Source: Hydractinia symbiolongicarpus (lineage: Eukaryota > Cnidaria > Hydrozoa > Anthoathecata > Hydractiniidae). Taken from it: a stretch of DNA of 64,000 bases. The translations under genes were made by a program, and so were the position numbers. Numbering within the stretch: the stretch's first letter is position 1; each line of letters starts with the position of its first letter. Where the stretch lies: NCBI RefSeq assembly GCF_029227915.1, contig NC_079875.1, positions 30,447,501 to 30,511,500 of the forward strand, read 5' to 3'. Below the pieces are notes generated by a model. That model saw nothing but the letters and a program-made list of their open reading frames with translations, was not told where the DNA came from and ran no database searches. Shown one piece after another: positions 10,771-22,951 of this stretch.

Positions 10771-10786
10771 GGCTATAAAAATAGCC
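10771..10786 (-). promoter_or_regulatory. 3' stem-loop after the P transposase stop codon
   Basis: Same 16-mer as at 7501-7516 on the same strand, in mRNA sense AAAAC-GGCTATTTTTATAGCC-ACACAT, lying 20 nt past the transposase stop codon (10807). The identity extends about 3-5 bases beyond the stem on each side. Confidence 0.55.
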
Positions 10787-10806
10787 GTTTTTTTAAGTGT
10801 TTTTCT

Positions 10807-13725
10807 TCATAGTTTTTTCTTTTTTCTGCAAGGAACAGGTTCATCACTAAAATCTACTACAGCATTACCAGCTACATTTCCTCCAGAAATAGGCCTGAAG
10901 ATTTTTTGGTTCCTGATAGTGTTATCATTGTAGCCAAAATTGAAGGGTTGTCTTTTCGTGCTCCCATGGATCTCTGACGACCAAAATAATTCTGTAAGGG
11001 ATCTTGACATAAACGTTCAGTAAGAATATAAGGCACATTATTATTTACTAAAAACTGAACCAACTCTATAATAGAATTGACAGTTATTTTGAGGCCTTCA
11101 TATGTCTGCCAAAATATAAACATATTCGACTTTGCGTTTTTAGAAAAATCACCTGGTCGTTCCTCAATGGACTGTAACCAATCTTCAAAATATTGAAGGA
11201 AAACTTTACGTAGCCATACAAAGCGTGCGTCATCGACTGATGAAAATGGAACAAGAAATGGTTTCCTCTTTTGCTTGTATTCTTCCGTGTTTCGGATGTT
11301 CAAAATATCGAAGAACCCATCCATCATCTCGCAAAACTTAGCAGTACCACCTGCTTCTGGATAATTATTCAAAATTGTGCTGACTGTTGAACTCAAAACT
11401 TGTGCTGCTAGCTTAACATTCATTACAGAAAAAGATGATAATTTAATGTGATCATGTGATAATTTAGGTAGAAGGTGTAATCCACATACACGATCCTCAT
11501 AAAATATATCAGCTATGTGATTCCAAATGAGGAACATTCCATCATTCCACATAAACCTTGTGCATCTACCAGCACCAGAGTTTGACAAGCAATTACGAGC
11601 AGTTTTTATCAGATGAGGTGGATCAGAGAGAAAGTAGATGTATCGTTTTTCAGCACTAAAATAATTTACTGTGCGATATGTAACATCAACATCTGGATTT
11701 ATATCGTCCGCTTTTGTTAAGTTGAAATGCATACGGAAAAGCTTCCTGTTTGGTGATGCTCCATCACATGTTGCGGCAACTACTTTTAGATTGCATTGTA
11801 GTTCACATATGCCAACTGCTTTCCAAAACAAAGGAAACATTTGACTTGCTGTAGCTCCAGTTGTTGCAAAATTAGCCAGACTGAACTTAAAAGGGTTTAC
11901 GATACTCCGAACAAGAAAAACCAAAACATGGGATGCTAAGTTATCTACTTTTTGTAATATTGCATAGTTTATATTTATGTCTCCGAGATCGACAAATCCA
12001 TTTAGTTCGCCTGTATGTTTATCCCAGACTAAATTTTCTTGGATTTTCATTTCGTCGAATAAAAGGACAACAAACTTTTCAATGTCACTGAAATGCTCAA
12101 CTTTAAGTTTTAATTCTTCAACTATACTTTTATTGAATCCTCGTTGTGGATGCATGTAGTTCTTATAATCTCTCAATCTACGTCGACTAGGTAGAATCAC
12201 AAAACCAGTACCAGATTTTTCATCATAACGGATATCATCATAAGTAGCTGGTGACTTTGCTGCCAATGACAAACAATATCTAATTACCATTGGGTGGTAA
12301 CGGACACCAGTTTTTGTAGACGACAAATACTTTTGTTGCTCCTCCCAAAAGAATTTCATGAATGGAAAAATTGTCGATGTATTGGTATTGGACATAATGG
12401 TTTTTAAATCTGAACCTAGCTCTGAACTAACAGAGACTGAAGAAGAAGATATTTCCTCTTGTAGCAATTTTATTTCATGTTTTAATGACATGTTCTCAAT
12501 TTTCAAGGACTTGTTTTCTTCACGTTCATTGCAAAGCCTTAGCACAACACGTTCTGGTGATGTAAACGAAATTGGTGCATTTAACTTTGCTGGAACAGTC
12601 AAATTTGTTGATGAACGTTTTACAGATTTTTGCGATTTTTTAGCAGCACTGTGACATTGCATGCACATTTTTTCATCGTTAAATTGTAACAGTGAACAAT
12701 GCATAGATCGATGATATTCTTATCGATGATATTTTTGTTGTAAGGGTATTTCATCAGAATGAAGACAAAAATTTTTCGAGATGTTATGTTTCTTTAAGTG
12801 GTGTGAATTTACAAATGACAAATCAATAACTCCAGGACAGAATTTGTAGGTGGATAAAACTTTTATTAAATTTGACAGTGTAATATTTCGGACTGATCGT
12901 TTATATGTACTGTATATTTCGTGATCATCAGGAAGACTCCATGTATAGCCTCGAATAGTAAATGACAAACTATCGTCAACATATATTTCAAACTGTGCAC
13001 TGGAATGAATTTCATCGCACATCCAAAACTTTACTATGTCTGGAGATATATCTACACTCCAACTCTCTGGAAGCTTTAGTGATTTTACTGGGCCGATGAA
13101 GTTGTCAAAGGATTGATAGAATATGTGTTGGTTTTGATCAACAGTTATTGTACTGTTTCTTTTCACAGCAATCTTTTCAGCAGAAGGTCTTGGCTTGACT
13201 GATGTGCTAAATAAAAATATAATTTACTGTAAATATATATTTTTCCTGTGGTCATATTTTCTGTATATGCATAAATGTTTATAAATAGCTAGCTATATAC
13301 GTATCTGTACAAAAAAATATATGGTCTCATACCTGGAAGAGGGAATGCTTTTTATTGGTAAACATAGTGTTGGAATAGATCCTGGAATTAGTGTTCTTCT
13401 TTTTTCATCTAAATAAACAACAGGTATAAGAGAGAGCTTTATTAATAGTGTTTCCAATGTTTACATAGCTAAAAGTACATAAAATAGCACCTACGTTGTA
13501 TAAGCTGACTCTGTTGAAAGTTTTTTTCGCATACATGTAAATTACGTTTTTCAATCTGTGTCCTCAACTTATTATCAACAACACGATCCATCGTAATCAC
13601 AGCAATAAGTTCTGTCTCCAAGATGTGTTGTACTCATCATTTCCTTGTGGAATACAAAATATTGAGATGCCAGTAGTTCTTCTCGAAGTAGAAAAACCAA
13701 AAATCGAACAATTATCACCAGGCAT
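10807..13725 (-). pseudogene. THAP-domain P-type transposase, four exons, broken
   Basis: Exons, in coding order: 13725-13495, 13408-13333, 13206 to about 10807. Introns are GT-AG with matching phases 1 and 2. The start is a THAP zinc-finger domain (MPGDNCSIFGF..., HVCEKNF, then TLIPGSIPTLCLP). A coiled coil follows (ENMSLKHEIKLLQEEISSS), then the RNase H-like core with VLLFDEMKIQ and AATCDGASPNR, the insertion region, and CQDPLQNYFGRQRSMG near the end. Damage: a one-base frameshift near 13603 in the THAP domain; a 15-bp tandem duplication (12707-12733) that inserts an in-frame stop near 12720; a one-base frameshift near 10945. The second THAP cysteine reads Phe and the histidine reads Asn, and the LE glutamate of the DPLEN block reads Gln. 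So both DNA binding and catalysis look lost. A product could only be made as fragments. Confidence 0.85.
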
Positions 13726-13888
13726 AGCAAATTACAGCATAAATGAAAAATTACTTTAAAAAAATGTAAGCTTCGCTAAGGTTTCCCGCTTGTTTTTTAA
13801 ATTTTGGTGCCCCTAAAAGTAGTCTGGGTACTAGAAAATGTAGGAACCCGAGTTATTTGCCAGGAGCAGAGCGCGTTTGCACGAGTCT

Positions 13889-13916
13889 CCAGACTATTCT
13901 TTTTCTTGTGACTATG
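13889..13916 (-). repeat. Right terminal inverted repeat of the P-type element
   Basis: Reverse complement of 8976-9003, 28 of 28 bases, ending GTGACTATG. Confidence 0.9.
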
Positions 13917-13983
13917 ACTAAAAAAAACGCACAAAAAAGACGCAGACATTTAAGACCTAAAAAGACGCACTTAAGACGCGTTT

Positions 13984-14208
13984 AAAAAAACGTCTTTAAA
14001 AAGCATTACAGAGACGTCCGAAAAGCGGACATTTACGACCTAGACATATTTAAGACATATTTAAAAGGCATTTGGAAAACGTCTTAAAACTTAAAAGAAG
14101 ACGTCTTTCTGTCGTAAAGACGTCAGAAAAGTGGACATTTAAGACTAACATAAGACGCAAAGAAGACGCCCGTAAATGCGTCTAAAGACGTCTTAAAGAC
14201 GTTTTTTT
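13984..14208. mobile_element. MITE-like inverted-repeat element rich in AAGACG/GACGTC
   Basis: A perfect 15-bp inverted pair, AAAAAAACGTCTTTA (13984-13998) and TAAAGACGTTTTTTT (14194-14208), flanks a core in which AAGACG, GACGTC and their complements recur many times, giving extensive self-complementarity. Related AAGACGC motifs extend left to about 13927, right up against the P element end. No coding capacity. Boundaries and target duplication are not certain. Confidence 0.55.
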
Positions 14209-16003
14209 GTGGCTGGGTCCTGCATTAGAAAATTTTCCAATAAAACTTTCGTAAAGCGACGCAAAAGTCAAAGCAAAAATTTCAAAAGAGCTTAGCTTAA
14301 TCGGAAAAACTTCTTTTCATTTTAATTTCTGCTCTTTTCTTGTTATTATACGTTCTGATGTGTTACACTATAAACAAATCCTTCATGTATAAAAATGTCA
14401 TTGCGTATTATAGCATTTCGAGGTGAATTAGAAAATTATGTAACCGTCATATGTTTTTTTTCAGATCTGACACAGATAAAATTATTTATTACTCAATGGA
14501 TGACTGTTTGAGAGCTTATCTTTTTTCGCAGGACGCGCGAAAACCCGTTTTGGTACCGTTAAAACGCTTCCGCAACACAATGTAAAATAAGGACGATGGG
14601 TATATTTCGTTTTGGCCTTTTCAAAACTATTTGTTTTATTAAAAGAATAATTTGTTTAATTCCTTTGCATAAGATTTTTTTATTATATATTATTATTATA
14701 TTTTTTAAATAACGCTTGCTTTAGGACAAATTCTCCATTCAGTTTTAATAATATTAATAGGCAAAAGATTACTAAATAGTGACAAATATTGTTACAGTCA
14801 AAAAAATATTGTAGCCACCCTGTTTTCTTCGTCTTTTTTACCGATATGGCAGACGAACACGATTTAATCAAACGAGTTATATAAATTGCCATTAAAATTA
14901 TTGAGAGGAATAGTTATTTAGTTAAATTGTATAATGTAACCTGTATAGGAGGATTGTAATATAATATACAACAAGCTAGGAGGAGTGCATATTGTAATTT
15001 CACATACCAAGTATTAGTTTTTCTGCAACGTTATTCGTTCGTCATAGAAACTGCAAAAATTAAATTTCCATTTTAGGATGGTTTCACATATTTTGCAACA
15101 AGCCGCGGAATTGTTTAGGATTGGAAGCAATGATTATTATCTTAGTATTTAGACAAAATAAAATTAAAAGCCTTGCTTAAACATTTTGCAAGATTTGGTT
15201 GCTTACGTCAAGTGGTTCCAAAGATACTGAGAATGGGTTGATTTAACCTGCTCCGGATATAAAGGCTTTAAAACAACCCAGCATAAATAAGATTGAGGGG
15301 ATATTCTTTTTGGCAAAAGTGCGAACTTCATGAATATATTCGTTATTTTAGTAAAACATTAATCCCAAAATTTAGAATGTTTTGAAAATTGGTACCCGCA
15401 AAAATACTCCGAAGAAATGTGCAAAGATCTAGTTCATCGCGTATTTAAAAATACTTAATACCCATGGAGCAAGACTTCATAAATGATTCTAATCATAAAA
15501 ACATTTGGTCTGTACTATAAACTTCATTTTCTTGATACAGAAAAATACTTCCGTTTCATCTCAAACACCTAAAACAGGCTTTTGTCACATATATTCAAAA
15601 ATTAATCTGCTTTTCTTTTTACTTCCTTTTTTGACAAAAATAGAATACCTTTTCCACAAACTGAATTTGAAATCTGATAATGAATCTTCATATCCACAAC
15701 TAAAACGGATTTCCAAGCTGACTATATAAATTGTTAAGTATTGTCTTAACCTGAAGTTTATTGTAGTTTTTTTTTATATTTTACTCGTGACAATATGTTT
15801 ACGTTTTTCGTAGCTGGAAGAACATAGAAACTCTGGTCGCTAGGATCCCGCAATTGTTTGTCACATGAATTACGATGACTGATGTTCAGCGATACCTGGG
15901 TATTTTTTTACTGTCTTCTCTCGAAGCATAAAGTCAAACATCCCTGGAAACGAGGTCAAAAAAAATTTTAGAAAAATGTGCATCGCATTATTTTTATTAT
16001 TTT
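14209..16003. other. Non-coding AT-rich stretch
   Basis: No exon, RNA gene or repeat stands out. Open frames here are short, low in complexity and lack splice context. Confidence 0.5.
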
Positions 16004-16754
16004 AATTATGACTTTCTCTTAAATTTTGAGCGTTTGCAAAAAGTGCTTAGTAGATAACAGCACACGAAAACAACACACGAAGAATTGCAAGAATATAAAT
16101 TTTTAGAAAAATAAATGGCTCCGTGCAGGATAATTATGACTTTCTCTTAAATTTTGAGCGTTTGCAAAAAGTGCTTAGTAGATAACAGCACACGAAAACA
16201 ACACACGAAAAATCGCAAGAATATAAATTTTTAGAAAAATAAATGGCTCCGTGCAGGATAATTATGACTTTCTCTTAAATTTTGAGCGTTTGCAAAAAGT
16301 GCTTAGTAGATAACAGCACACGAAAACAACACACGAAAAATCGCAAGAATATAAATTTTTAGAAAAATAAATGGCTCCGTGCAGGATAATTATGACTTTC
16401 TCTTAAATTTTGAGCGTTTGCAAAAAGTGCTTAGTAGATAACAGCACACGAAAACAACACACGAAAAATCGCAAGAATATAAATTTTTAGAAAAATAAAT
16501 GGCTCCGTGCAGGATAATTATGACTTTCTCTTAAATTTTGAGCGTTTGCAAAAAGTGCTTAGTAGATAACAGCACACGAAAACAACACACGAAAAATCGC
16601 AAGAATATAAATTTTTAGAAAAATAAATGGCTCCGTGCAGGATAATTATGACTTTCTCTTAAATTTTGAGCGTTTGCAAAAAGTGCTTAGTAGATAACAG
16701 CACACGAAAACAACACACGAAAAATCGCAAGAATATAAATTTTTAGAAAAATAA
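16004..16754. repeat. Minisatellite, 128-bp unit, 5.9 near-identical copies
   Basis: The unit start AATTATGACTTTCTCTTAAA recurs at 16004, 16132, 16260, 16388, 16516 and 16644, exactly 128 bp apart. Copies are almost identical; the first differs at a few bases (GAATTGC instead of AAATCGC) and the last is cut short. The near identity suggests recent expansion or homogenisation. Confidence 0.95.
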
Positions 16755-19651
16755 TCCTTTCATTTGACCTATTTTATTCTCTTTAGAAAAAAACAATAGG
16801 GCGAATAATGTTGTAAGTATTTAAAATATAAAGCCTTACCCTTGTTCTTTAAAATGTTACAATGCTTTGTTGTTGATTGTTTGTAAATTCTGTTACATAC
16901 AGTAACGCGTAAAAAACACGTCTGCAATGCAACACCTTTAGCAAGTGCTTTAGGCATTTCCCACATTAACTTGTCAAACAAATTTTTGCTTTTTTCTATC
17001 TCGGCAACAAAAACACTTGTCTAAGTACTTGTATGTCACCTAAAGTAATGCATTTTAAGTCCTCTAAAATTTAAATGCTTTCGGAGAGTTTGATCGATTT
17101 GCCACTACTGATTTTTGCGTCGAAGTGCTTGTGACAGTTCTTTGTTCTTGATTGCGAATTTTATTTAAGACAATGCATTACTTTTACTGTATTTTATTTT
17201 AACAAAAATAGGATTTTTTTTTATCCATTCAATTTATTGAACTTGTCGAAATCACTTATCTTGTAGGCTTCAAGGGCAAATAGCTACGTGTGCAATGCAA
17301 TTTCATAAAAAAAAAGTAAAAAAAAATTAAGACAATATGCTTCTTGATTTCAACGGATATTAAAGGAAATGTAGACCTTTTGTAATAATATTTTATGTGA
17401 TCTTAGTATTGCTGGTGCGGTACACGTTTTTCATAAACAACCCAGTTAATAAAGTTAAAGCGTAAATTTGTGCTGAAAACTAAGCAACTTGTTGCCCAAT
17501 CTTCAGTCATCACATTCTGGCTTTTCCTATTCGATGAAATTCTTAAGCGCTATTCTAAAAGGTTGATGTTACTATAACCCCCCGCCAACATACTAATTTT
17601 TTTTACCAACATTTAGCCGAACCTGCTTTTGATATAAATATGCTCACTTTCAGCATTCATCCAACTTATTGAAGTTTTCAAAATCCAAAAACATGTAACT
17701 TACTCTATTTTAACACGTTTTTATATTAATAATACCTGTTATTTGTCAATTTCTAACTATACTGGAGTAGCGATGGGTCTTTTGATCGTAACATTAGACT
17801 AGATAAAACGCAGGTCCAAATACTAAACAACAGTAATATTTTTCGAAGTTATGAACACTCTCCCAACCATAGAGATAATATTAAAAGAGAAAGAGACCTA
17901 TTCAAGCTATTGTAGTAGGCGCTTCCCTGAAGCAGGTGGTGCATTCATGAATATCTAAAGTTTCCGAAGCTGTATTGTTTTCTCTGATCCAATCATGTCA
18001 AAGAAAATGTTTCGATTGTTATTTCGCCCAATCAGGGTTGATAAATGTTCGCAAAATTTAATATTTTGTAATAATTAACTGCACGTGTTAACATAATTTA
18101 AACTCGTGGAAGTGGAAGAAAAATGTAAGCAAATGTCAATGATAAAAAGTACTTTATTGTGAGCCGTAGGTAGAAAAGGATTTTTACCACATGCGATGTA
18201 AATTTATTAACAGTACTAAATAAGCTCAAAGATTTTGATAAATATATCATTAAGCTCTCCCCTAGCCAAGCAGAGCTAGATAGCTTTTAATTGAGCTGTT
18301 GTTGCGGTCCAACAAATCTTACTAAGCCATAACATAACATATAACAAATGGATTTTATAGAAAGAGTGTCCAGTCGATTTTTATTTTCCATGCCTGACAT
18401 CAAAATCTCCTGTTTTTCCTATGCCAAATATATTTACACTTAAAAACAATTACGATGAGAATGGTTGAAAATTAAGAACACAATAAGAACATAGGGAGAG
18501 CTGAAGTTTTACTAATAAGACTCCTGAAAAACACACGCACACTCAAAAACATGAAGAACAACTTTCATGGAAAAATTTTCACTGAATCAATTGTTACATT
18601 ATTCGAAACGTGTATATACTTATAAACGTGATGTTGCATTGCAAATACTTGCAATATACGTACAACAAAATAACTTTATAATGCTCAAAATATAGAAATA
18701 TAAGAACAATTTCAAGCTAAACATATAAAAAACAACTCAAGGTAAAGCAAATTTTAAACTTTCTAACTTTCCAGGTGTCGCACCGTTTCTGTTTCAATAA
18801 AATATTATCAATCCAATGCCATGTCAATTTAAAACTGTTATGTGTTAGTATTTTGTGTATAGCTATCTTAAAAATGTTTGTATAGCTCGATTTAACTAGC
18901 ACTGATTAAAAATGTATCTTTTAAGACAATACTTTTGTCCAAAACATAATAAAATTCAATATGTCTAGTGTATACCGATAAGTAACTTCACCGTTAATCA
19001 ATATTTTCATTTGGTATGACTTCTGGACTTTTTTAAAAAATCAGAAGCTTGTGGTTAAATACATCGTGATTCGACACTTCCATACAACGGTCCTGGTAAT
19101 GCTGATCTGGTTTTCTCACGCTCTATAGCTGATCAAGGTTTTCTACCTCTATACTGAGTTTGTAAAACGTGTGTTAAGTGTGTGAAATTTTCGGTAATTA
19201 ATTTTTCAGTGCATACTTTCATTGTCTGAAATGAGAGCAGATGAGTTCAGATCTTACATCACTTAAATGTGGTCCAAATATTAACAAGTCAGAACTGATT
19301 GTTCCCAGAGAGAAATTCTTCATTGGCTAGCAGTAGCGATTTAAATTCCATGTGGTTAGCCTCCTCGAGGGCATAGATAGCTATAGCTATACCCTCCATG
19401 ACAAGTTTGAAGCAGCTCCTTAAACCTAAATAGAAATAAGATAACTAGCCACAACTCGTTTTTTACAACAGTTGAATTTTGGCCTTAAACTTTAGCTAGC
19501 CATCGTCCTTCACTTAAAGGTTATTACTAAAGTGAAAAATAAACTCTTACCTTTGTTCAAATATGAAGGATTCATATTCCGTTCAGTATTTCTCGAAAAA
19601 AACACGTTTCCTTTTTCTATACATATGACAACAACAAATGAAACTGATTCT
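16755..19651. other. Non-coding AT-rich stretch
   Basis: I see no supported gene. Several open frames of 60-70 codons have no start, splice or composition evidence. An imperfect palindrome GAGGGCATAGATAGC...GCTATACCCTC lies near 19367-19396. Confidence 0.45.
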
Positions 19652-19788
19652 ATTGAAAATTGCGCAGGTAAATTTTTTCGAAGGCGAGGATAAACCCCTG
19701 AGAGCTTTTTAACCAATTAACTTGGGCGAAATTTATTGGAAAACCTGATTATTTTCTTAATCTTTTACAAGTAAAATTGTCGGGATTC
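19652..19788 (+). repeat. Dispersed direct repeat, copy 1 of about 136 bp
   Basis: Shares with 21582-21716 the blocks TTTCGAAGGCGAGG, CCCCTGAGAGCTTTTTAACC and CCTGATTATTTT, in the same order and spacing. Confidence 0.85.
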
Positions 19789-21581
19789 TCTACTGAAAGA
19801 ATCCGTAATTAGTCGTTTTGCGAGAAACTCACAAAATAAGCTGGAATTTAGTGACGCGCTTTCTCCGAATTGTTTGTCTTAACAATAGGAATTTAATAGA
19901 GAATTATCACGTTGTGTCTCCTTTTCTTTTAATATCTCTATGTCCCAACATAATGTGGCCCATTCTTTAATAAGTGCAAAATGAAGTTCTAGCCATTTTT
20001 ATACGTTTTGCAATACAGTGTGTGTATTTCTCATTACACCTTTTTAACTTTCGACGCATAACTTTACATTTTTATATATTTACGTTAGGATGAAAAATCA
20101 ATCACCTTTTTTAGAGAATTACAATGTTAAACAAAACAGTTTTAAGATTTTAAATAACATCGCAACTCGCCATATCTAGCTTTTCAAATTCAACATCAAT
20201 TAACGTAAATCCTGATATTTTTTTCCTCAGTTACTTTTTTAACAACAGGGTGAAGCCTGTATTAGAATATAAAATCAAATGATATATGCGATCACAACTT
20301 ATTTCAAAATGAAATTCCTGGTTAACTTTTTGGTTTGTGAAAACAGAGATGCAATTCCCATTCTTTTTCGCGGCTATTATGTTTTACATAACAAGAAAAG
20401 AATTGTAAATTCTGGGTTTAACAGCAAATTCGTTTCTTTGTATTCTTGAAAAGTGTGTTTTCTCCCGTGTTAATTGTCGACTTAATATTTTTTTTGTCAT
20501 TCCTGTGACAAATATGGCGGGCTAAAGAGGTCCTTTGTACAAATACGCTGAATTTAGTCTTCAAGGAAGGTCTAACAGCTGAAGAAAGATCTACTTAATA
20601 CGTCCTAAAAGTGTTTGGTTTTGACAGGTTTCTTTAAGTCTGTGTGAATCTTTTTAAGCGCAAGTTAGAACTTTATGTATCTGTAGAAAGCCGAAGCTTG
20701 CTAGAATTACTCTGCTCTAATAGAAGTTTAAATAATCTTTCTTTTGTCTATCCAACCTTTTATCTGTCCTTACGAAAAAATAGCAAATTTTTTTGGACAG
20801 TAAACTGATGGTTGTTGTTAACCTAACTACAAATATAATTTTCTGCAAAAACAATGTTTATAAAATTGACACCGTCAGTTAAATTTGAAAGAGATAAAAA
20901 TAAGACTAAATCTTGTATCGGTAATACGAAAAAAAATTCAAGACCAGAAACTTTGGAAAAATTTTAAATAAAAAAAATTAGTGAATGCACTTAATCGTAT
21001 TTATATCTACCCATGTAGCATTCAGAACTAGACACTTTTTTTCGAATGTTGTTATTGTAGATTTTCCACCGCGATCAAAACCAGGCTAAAATTATTTATT
21101 TTTACTGACAGTTACTTAAGCGTAAAGGTTTCAAAAAATTACTATGCTATAAAATTTTACTTTACAGATTATGACATTCGGATTCACGAACACTTTTGCT
21201 ATCTTAAAAATTCTATGTTTACAATCCGAGCCGCGGGAAATCAAAAAAAAAAGTTTATAAAATATATATTGCATGTGTTACTTGTATTTGCAAGGTTTCA
21301 TATCTGGTTTGCTATAATTCGGTTTTGATCGACAGATAGAAAACTGTTATTAAAGCGATAAAAAGTTTAAAAAACATAATGCTTAATACGTGAAATTTCC
21401 ATTTTTCAATTTTATCGCTTCTGTGATTTTCATTAAGTTTATATGTTATTTTGTTTTTAAAGGCCGCAAATGATGTAATGCAATTATTTTATTCTGAAGT
21501 ATCTGCTTGGCTATCGATCAAATCTCCCTCACAAAGCTGAATTCATTCAAATTTAATTGAAGCAGTGCAAAATGATGCTCT

Positions 21582-21716
21582 ATGGAAATTGTGCAGGCAA
21601 ATTATTTCGAAGGCGAGGGTGAACCCCTGAGAGCTTTTTAACCAATTAACTTTGGCGAAATTCATTGGAAATCCTGATTATTTTATTAATCTTTTACACG
21701 TAAATATGTCGGAATT
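21582..21716 (+). repeat. Dispersed direct repeat, copy 2
   Basis: Diverged second copy of 19652-19788, same orientation, 1.93 kb downstream. The 1.8 kb between the copies holds no gene I can support. Confidence 0.85.
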
Positions 21717-22951
21717 AAAAAGATCCGTAACCTTTTCGTCTGTAATGCAAAATGGTAGCCAGAGTTGTAGCACCTTTTTTGGTTCGAATTAAAAGTACGT
21801 CCTGTGATTTGTTCCTTTGAAATTGTCTACGTGTAGTTTTAGCGATACCCGATGCCCGCGATCTATGGTATATGGTGGTGACCATTTTAGGATTGTTTTA
21901 GGTTGTAGGATTCTTTTGTTTGTTACGGCTTTGTATTTGTTTTCTTATGTCTTTACAGGTGAAGATAATATTTTCTGTGCATATATCATTCATAAACAAA
22001 CCAATTTAAGAATATTGCAAAAAGCATCTCGTTCTAATTAGTTTTATCAACAATTTAATTTGAATTGTATTACGCCTTCCTCAATGAGACAATTTAAGAA
22101 CATTCAAGTGATGGAACTGAAAATTGGACTTATCATTTGTTATTAATATCTGATTTGGTATTATACTGACATATTTTTGCTTGCCAAGGACGTATGCACT
22201 GAAATATTTTTTCGTTATGCGTGATTTCGCAGCGATCGCGGTTTCTTGTTATATCTTACTTATCGCTTTTATTCATTCATTAATATAATATAAATTTTGT
22301 GAAAAGGCCAAAGTTTATTGATTTAATGAGACAACAGTCTCGACTAACCAAACATGTAATTAATTATGCAACAATATATAGGTAGGTATAGATGTGTATT
22401 TACCAGACAATAATAAGTTTTTTGAAACTTTTCTGCAAAATAAAATTGCTGACTGATTGATACAAATAGACGGGGAAATAACGGGTCGTTTTTCATATGT
22501 TTTTATTAACTAAAGCTTCAATAAAATATTTTGACCAGGGTGTTATAGATGTGCAACCGGTTTATCTGTGTATTTGAAGCGTTAACTCCCGTGTCACGAG
22601 CTTTTGAACTTTCGCAGGAATTTATTTCGCAAATAAACAGAAGTTATCTGATTGTTTTTTCTATGAAGGCTTAACAAAATAAGCTGTGTTTTTTTGTAAT
22701 GGCGTAATCACACTTAGTCAAAAAATAGAACCGGGAATTTTGGCGTCCAATGGTTCATAAAATTTCATGAAGTAAATCACTGTTCGTGAAAACTAGTGTA
22801 TAAGAATGTAAGCAGGTTTGAAAACTCTATTTGGTAAAACTTGCCTTGCTTCAAGTGGTTAAAACCTGGATTTTATCCAAATCCAAGAAAATTTAGATAA
22901 AAATGTATGACGCATTGTATAATGCAAAAAAAAATTTTATTATTTTTTTAG

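Larger units (their letters stand above)
8976..13916. mobile_element. P-superfamily DNA transposon, 4.94 kb, with two convergent genes
   Basis: Perfect 28-bp terminal inverted repeats lie at 8976-9003 and 13889-13916, beginning CATAGTCACAAGAAAAAGAA. The CA...TG ends are as in other P elements. A second, subterminal inverted pair (GGGCACCAAAGTTTAAAAAA at 9068-9087, and its near match at 13792-13813) sits inside each end. A THAP/P transposase lies on the minus strand and an accessory zinc-finger gene on the plus strand. I see no clear 8-bp target duplication in the flanks, so it may have decayed or one flank may be rearranged. The left end lies 156 bp from the Harbinger transposase start, so it may have inserted into that element's terminus. 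Coding decay shows that this copy is not autonomous. Confidence 0.88.

Noticed and set aside
14683-22041. Isolated open frames of 60-75 codons (for example near 14.7, 15.5, 16.8, 18.7, 19.5 and 21.8 kb)
   Set aside because: AT-driven, no splice context, no recognisable domains and no codon bias.
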